Shown piece by piece: positions 60,410 through 64,000 of a stretch of DNA of 64,000 bases. The notes beneath the pieces were generated by a model. It worked only from the letters and a program-made list of their open reading frames with translations, made no database searches and had not been told where the DNA came from. The stretch covers positions 2,580,851-2,644,850 of the forward strand of contig NZ_JAAOYX010000001.1 of assembly GCF_011759605.1 (NCBI RefSeq), written 5' to 3'. Made by a program: the position numbers and the translations under genes. Numbering within the stretch: position 1 is the first letter of the stretch; the number at the start of each line of letters is the position of its first letter. Origin of the DNA: Luteibacter sp. SG786. Lineage in GTDB: Bacteria; Pseudomonadota; Gammaproteobacteria; Xanthomonadales; Rhodanobacteraceae.

Positions 60410-60609
60410 GGCGCCTGCTGCGAGCCGGCGGATGATCGATACCGTCGAAGTCCCGCCGACGCGATTCTGGCGGACACAGGCAGCCGGCTTCCGTTCGCCG
60501 GGCGCATCCATAAGGCAGGTTGGGAACTCCCCGGTCACGTGGCTCGATGCACCAAGTTTCACGCATCCGACGAAGCCTCGTTCATCCACCCATCAAAGGA
60601 GAACTAGCC

Positions 60610-61206
60610 ATGCGTTGTCATCGCCGTGTTTTAGTGATTTCGTCGTGTCTGCTGGCGGTCGCTCTCACCGCTTGCCATGGATACGTCAAGAAGGCCGATT
60701 TCGACTCCACTGTCGCCGAACTCCGTGCCAACGACCAGAAACAGCAGCAGGAGATCGACGGGCTCACCGAGCAGATGCGCCAGCGCTTCGCCGACTACGA
60801 CGCGAAGATCGCTGCCATGAAGGGGCGTATCCGCGTGGACGCCGCGAGCCATTTCGCATTCAACGACTCCACCCTCCGCGAGGAAGACAAGCCCTTGCTG
60901 GACGACTTCGCAAAAGTGGTATCGGGCAATTTCCCGGAAGCCGTCATCACCGTCGAGGGCTTCGCCGATCCGGCGGGAAGCACCGCCTTCAATCGCCGCC
61001 TTGGCCAGGCACGCGCCGACGCGGTACGCGATTACCTCGTTTCCACCGGCGGTCTCTCAGCGGACAAGGTGCGCGCCGTGAGCTACGGCGAAGCGCGGAA
61101 TCGCCAGGTGCTCCCCGGTCAGTCCGGTGAGGGCGGCGAGCCGAACCGCCGTGTGACGCTGGTGATCGACTATGCCGGTGCGATGGCGGGAGCTTCCGGC
61201 GGATAA
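60610..61206 (+). CDS. OmpA-family outer-membrane lipoprotein
   Basis: 198 residues. A signal peptide with lipobox LTAC (acylated C22), a short coiled coil (about 30-70, QQQEIDGLTEQMRQRF) and an OmpA-like peptidoglycan-binding domain (about 80-190: FNDSTLREEDKPLLDDFA, TVEGFADPAGSTAFNRRLGQARA, VRAVSYGEARNR). It anchors the outer membrane to the cell wall, as Pal does. AAAGGAG precedes the ATG. It is in the third FNR-box cluster, so remodelling of the envelope under low oxygen is possible. The 244 bases before it hold the box and no convincing gene. Confidence 0.92.
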   Translation: MRCHRRVLVISSCLLAVALTACHGYVKKADFDSTVAELRANDQKQQQEIDGLTEQMRQRFADYDAKIAAMKGRIRVDAASHFAFNDSTLREEDKPLLDDFAKVVSGNFPEAVITVEGFADPAGSTAFNRRLGQARADAVRDYLVSTGGLSADKVRAVSYGEARNRQVLPGQSGEGGEPNRRVTLVIDYAGAMAGASGG

Positions 61207-61352
61207 GCGTGCTTTGACGCTGCCGTGGCGAAGGGCCTGGGAACCATCGCCCCGCCACGGTGGCGGCATCGTCGACCGACACTGCGCTTCGGAAAGGAAG
61301 CCGGGAATGGAGTCACGCGTTCCGGTGAACCCTTGTTCGGAGGTATACGGTC

Positions 61353-61970
61353 ATGCGTATATCCCTTCTGATCCTCCTGCTCGCTCTCGCTCCGGTGGGG
61401 CAGTCGCTCGCAAGTGGCGGCCCCCTGGGCATCGACCATCGGCTGCACTACGACAACAGCGGCATCTGGAAGCGAAGCAACCAGAAAGCCCTCGTCTACG
61501 GCAGCATCGTAGGAATAGGGGCGGGCGCACTCGCGCTCGGAGACGGGAGCGAATTGGGTGATACGTTCTGGCGTTCCGTCGATGCCATGGTGATCAGTGG
61601 CATCGGGACGCAGGGACTCAAGTACGCCTTCGGCCGCGAGCGACCTTCGCAGACGAACGATCCCAATCGGTTCTTCAAGCACGGAAAGAGCTTCCCCAGC
61701 GGTGAGGTGGCAGCACTCTCCGCGGCGGTCACGCCGTTCATCGTGAGGTACGGAGACGACCATCCTGTCGTTTACGCGCTGGCGCTGTTGCCGGCCTACG
61801 ATGCGGTGGCGCGCGTTAAGGTCCGTGGACATTGGCAGAGCGACGTGCTGGCCGGCGCCGTCATCGGCACCGGCATCGGGATATGGGCATCGCGTCGCGA
61901 TTCACCCCTGATCGTGGGCTGGCTGCCGGGCGGTTTCAGCGTGGGGTATGTCCATCACTTCAAACCATAG
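61353..61970 (+). CDS. PAP2-superfamily phosphatase with PSGE in place of PSGH
   Basis: 205 residues with a signal peptide (MRISLLILLLALAPVG). Motif 1 is K90-x6-R97-P98 (KYAFGRERP); motif 2 reads FPSGEVA, where the catalytic histidine of PSGH is glutamate (E118); motif 3 is A-R154-x5-H160-x3-D164. The nucleophile H160 and the phosphate-binding K90, R97 and R154 are kept, so some activity is plausible, but the general acid is changed. It is a periplasmic or membrane-associated lipid-phosphate-type phosphatase. GGAGG lies at good spacing before the ATG. Confidence 0.85.
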   Translation: MRISLLILLLALAPVGQSLASGGPLGIDHRLHYDNSGIWKRSNQKALVYGSIVGIGAGALALGDGSELGDTFWRSVDAMVISGIGTQGLKYAFGRERPSQTNDPNRFFKHGKSFPSGEVAALSAAVTPFIVRYGDDHPVVYALALLPAYDAVARVKVRGHWQSDVLAGAVIGTGIGIWASRRDSPLIVGWLPGGFSVGYVHHFKP

Positions 61971-62012
61971 AGCGGCAGGTCTGCCGCACCTCGGCTCATG
62001 CAGCGCCGTCCG

Positions 62013-62537
62013 CTACCTGAGATAACCCCGTTCAAGCGCGATGACGACGGCGTGCGACCGATTGTTGGCGCACAGCTTGCTCATCGCGTGGGACAGGTGC
62101 TCCTTGATCGTCTCCGGCGACAGGCCGAGGCGGAGGGCGATCTGCTTGTTTTCGAGGCCCGCGGCGACGCCCTGGAGTATCAGTATCTCGCGCTCGGTGA
62201 GGGCCTCGGTTCCCGGGTGATCGCCAGGCTGCGTGGCAAGAAGACGCCAGCCCTCGCTGGTCAGCATGTCCTGCGTGTCCGGATTCTGCCGCATGTAATC
62301 GACCGCGAAAGCACAGGCAGGCTCCACGAGCAGGCCTTGCTGCCGTGCCTGGGCCATGGCCACACGCATCAGCTGGATACCCACGCCGTTGGCGATGAGG
62401 TTGTCGGAGATATCGACCCGGAAGAAGCTCAGTGTCTTCCCGTCATTCCGGTACCAGGCGCTCGCGGTCTCCTGACCGAGTTCCGCGACGAAGCGCCCCT
62501 CGTCGGGCACCTCCCTGATGACGATCTCCGCTGCCAT
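62013..62537 (-). CDS. GNAT-like acetyltransferase fused to LuxR HTH
   Basis: 174 residues. The N-terminal 95 residues follow the small YjdJ-type GNAT fold (IREVPDEGRFVAEL, VDISDNLIANGVGIQLMRVAMAQARQQGL, VEPACAFAVDYMRQNPD). The C-terminal part is a LuxR/GerE HTH (EALTEREILILQGVAAGLENKQIALRLGLSPETIKEHLSHAMSKL, given here by its features T-E-R-E, E-N-K-Q-I-A and T-I-K-E-H). The acetyl-CoA loop of GNAT is poorly conserved, so this half may only sense a ligand such as acetyl-CoA. It is an orphan regulator next to an MBL gene transcribed divergently. The start at 62537 has no strong Shine-Dalgarno. Confidence 0.82.
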   Translation of the reverse strand: MAAEIVIREVPDEGRFVAELGQETASAWYRNDGKTLSFFRVDISDNLIANGVGIQLMRVAMAQARQQGLLVEPACAFAVDYMRQNPDTQDMLTSEGWRLLATQPGDHPGTEALTEREILILQGVAAGLENKQIALRLGLSPETIKEHLSHAMSKLCANNRSHAVVIALERGYLR

Positions 62538-62755
62538 GCTCGCGCCATGGAATGGCCGGAAACCCGGCGACCGGGGAATCCTAGCCTGTGGGAGACCGGA
62601 ACGATTGCACTATTGGGTCAGCACCGGATGTCTGGTTTTTGCGCTGTGCATGTCCGGTTGGCCTTCGTCGGAATACATCGGCGCACGTCACCTTTCTGCA
62701 ATCCCGGCGCGTGCACGTTTCGCACACTGCGGCCATCCATCCACGGGTGTCTCCC

Positions 62756-63706
62756 ATGTCCGATAGCTACCACGCCGCCGGCCGTCATCGGCTCAGCGCA
62801 ACTATCTCTCTGCTGTTCGCACTGGCGGCGGCTTCGTCGGCACATGCCGCCGATGACGCGCCCGGTTTCTTCAAGATGCCGCTGGGGAAGGTCACCGTCG
62901 TCGCGCTCTCCGATGGCAACTTCACGCTTCCCGCATCGGGCCTGATGGTCGAAGCCCACAAGGGTGAGGTCCAGAAGGCTCTGGCGAAGGCACATCTCGG
63001 CGACGGTGTGCCGACATCGGTCAATGCGTTCCTCATCGATACCGGCGACAAGCGCATCCTCATCGACTCCGGTTCCGGCACATTTCTCGGTGCCACGCTC
63101 GGGGAGGTCAACGCGCACCTGCGGGCGGCGGGTTACCGTGCCGACGCGATCGACGAAGTGCTGATCACCCATCTGCATGCCGACCACGTGGGCGGGCTCA
63201 TCGACCAGGGCAAGATGGTGTATCCGAACGCCATCGTGCGCGTCGACGCGCGGGAGAAGGCGTTCTGGGAAGATCGCGGCAACGCGGGCAAGGTCGATGC
63301 CTCCGTGCAGGCGACCTTCGATGCGGTGGCCACCGCGCTCAAGCCGTACGAGGCCGCAGGCCACGTCAAGGTTTTTCATCCGGGCGACGTCGTCGGACCC
63401 GGGATCACCGCAGTGGACGAGCCGGGCCACACGGCAGGCCACACCGGCTATCGTGTCGAAAGCGAAGGCAAAGTACTGATGGTCTGGGGTGACCTCGTCC
63501 ACCTTGCCGTGGCGCAGTTCCCCGATCCGAAGGTCACCATCCGCTTCGACAGCACGCCGGCCGCCGCCATCACCACCCGAGAGAAGGCATTGCGGACAGC
63601 GAGCAAGTCCGGCGAACTCGTTGCCGGCGCGCACATCCCGTTCCCGGGTATCGGGACGGTGCGGAAGGCGGGTGCCGGTTATACGTGGGTCCCCGTTGGG
63701 CCGTGA
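62756..63706 (+). CDS. Exported MBL-fold metallohydrolase
   Basis: 316 residues with a signal peptide (to about residue 31, SSAHAAD). The zinc motif HLHADH is at 139-144, followed by VDEPGHTAGHTGYRV (third histidine) and GAHIPFPGIG (last histidine). It resembles the quorum-quenching lactonase/MBL-like periplasmic proteins of Xanthomonadales, but the substrate cannot be told. The frame is open from 62588; the ATG at 62756 begins a good signal peptide. The 218 bases between it and the divergent GNAT-LuxR gene hold no other gene. Confidence 0.85.
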   Translation: MSDSYHAAGRHRLSATISLLFALAAASSAHAADDAPGFFKMPLGKVTVVALSDGNFTLPASGLMVEAHKGEVQKALAKAHLGDGVPTSVNAFLIDTGDKRILIDSGSGTFLGATLGEVNAHLRAAGYRADAIDEVLITHLHADHVGGLIDQGKMVYPNAIVRVDAREKAFWEDRGNAGKVDASVQATFDAVATALKPYEAAGHVKVFHPGDVVGPGITAVDEPGHTAGHTGYRVESEGKVLMVWGDLVHLAVAQFPDPKVTIRFDSTPAAAITTREKALRTASKSGELVAGAHIPFPGIGTVRKAGAGYTWVPVGP

Positions 63707-63828
63707 TTGGCAACATAGGTTCTTCGTGCCGATCGTTGGTGCTTTGTAGCCAGGTTCGTGTGGGGTTCGCTTCGTAGGGTGGGCTCGCCTGTTCGGCCTC
63801 GCATCGGCGCCTGTGCCGTTGCCTGAAA

Positions 63829-64000
63829 GCCGGCAGCCGTCGCCCTCGCCGCGAAGACTTGCGTCGTTCCTTGCGAAAGGAGAGCCGCTGCGCGGCTGGT
63901 GTCTGATGGCTTCGCCGCGGCGGACCCGGGCGTCCGGGCGGGGGTTTCCGACTCGGCCTCCTGCCTCGGCGGAAACGGCGGGCCGTCCTGGCCCGCCCCC
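63829..64000 (+). mobile_element. 238-bp MITE-like element, copy C (cut by window edge)
   Basis: 172 of 238 bases are visible. The 26-bp left end (63829-63854) is identical to that of copy A, and the interior matches copies A and B closely. The 63770-63828 stretch (beginning GTAGGGTGGGCTCGCC) matches the sequence flanking copy B on the other strand. No gene is seen from 63707 to 64000. Confidence 0.75.

Noticed and set aside
60432..61130. A 232-codon plus-strand frame before and within the OmpA gene
   Set aside because: It overlaps the OmpA lipoprotein in another frame and has no signal or domain; the OmpA frame has a lipobox, coiled coil and peptidoglycan-binding motif.
1..64000. tRNA, rRNA, prophage or integrative element signs
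   Set aside because: No cloverleaf, rRNA stretch, integrase, phage structural gene or tRNA-linked att site was recognised by eye. A covariance-model search would be needed to exclude small RNAs.

Overview
The window is about 65% GC, densely coded, with codon use, gene families and repeat types typical of the Rhodanobacteraceae/Xanthomonadales (a Luteibacter- or Dyella-like gammaproteobacterium). This placement is inferred from the sequence and was not checked by any search. No rRNA, tRNA, CRISPR array, integrase or transposase gene was seen.

Layout. (1) 1-15283 is a stress/anaerobiosis island. It holds seven universal stress protein (USP) genes before 8 kb plus one at 12.7-13.1 kb, a GNAT acetyltransferase, a beta-CASP nuclease-like protein, an FNR-family regulator without the iron-sulfur cysteines, a hybrid histidine kinase with an OmpR-type regulator, a phosphate acyltransferase, and two membrane proteins (DUF2238 and MgtC/DUF4010). 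(2) 15284-16505 has no gene. It is a nested, mirror-symmetrical array of small repeats built around two 238-bp inverted-repeat elements; a third copy is cut by the right edge of the window. (3) 16506-18017 has an exported metallo-beta-lactamase-fold enzyme and a cytochrome P460. (4) 18054-30940 is a galactoside/glucoside utilisation locus (GH35, MFS transporter, LacI regulator, GH3, TonB-dependent receptor, flavin halogenase-like protein) with LacI-type operators. (5) 30907-34353 is a mixed region: LysR and tautomerase, a PQQ-type sugar dehydrogenase, and an ArsR/SRPBCC pair. (6) 34387-37861 is a second stress cluster (Nramp-like transporter, BON protein, host-attachment protein, USP). (7) 37877-44553 is a class II lanthipeptide locus: serine hydrolase, LanM, a 62-residue precursor, and a divergent cyclic-peptide-type ABC exporter. 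(8) 44839-55695 encodes a giant autotransporter of about 3618 residues. (9) 55797-57049 is a TetR/DUF308 pair. (10) 57086-61206 is a third stress cluster (phosphoribosyltransferase-hydrolase fusion, Hsp20, erythromycin-esterase-like protein, OmpA lipoprotein). (11) 61353-63706 holds PAP2, GNAT-LuxR and MBL-fold genes.

The main unifying signal is a 14-bp palindrome, TTGA(C/T)-N4-(G/A)TCAA. It is the FNR/ANR type of site, and it occurs 12 times in front of the stress genes of regions 1, 6 and 9-10, usually 63-73 bp before the start codon. Several copies have a TACAAG-like -10 hexamer 31-32 bp from the box centre, the geometry of a class II FNR promoter. The FNR homologue at 8128-8844 keeps the E-x2-SR recognition helix but lacks all sensor cysteines, so the signal it reads is unknown. 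The lanthipeptide locus (precursor, LanM, exporter without peptidase domain) and the 238-bp elements with compensatory changes in their arms are the other two observations most worth follow-up.
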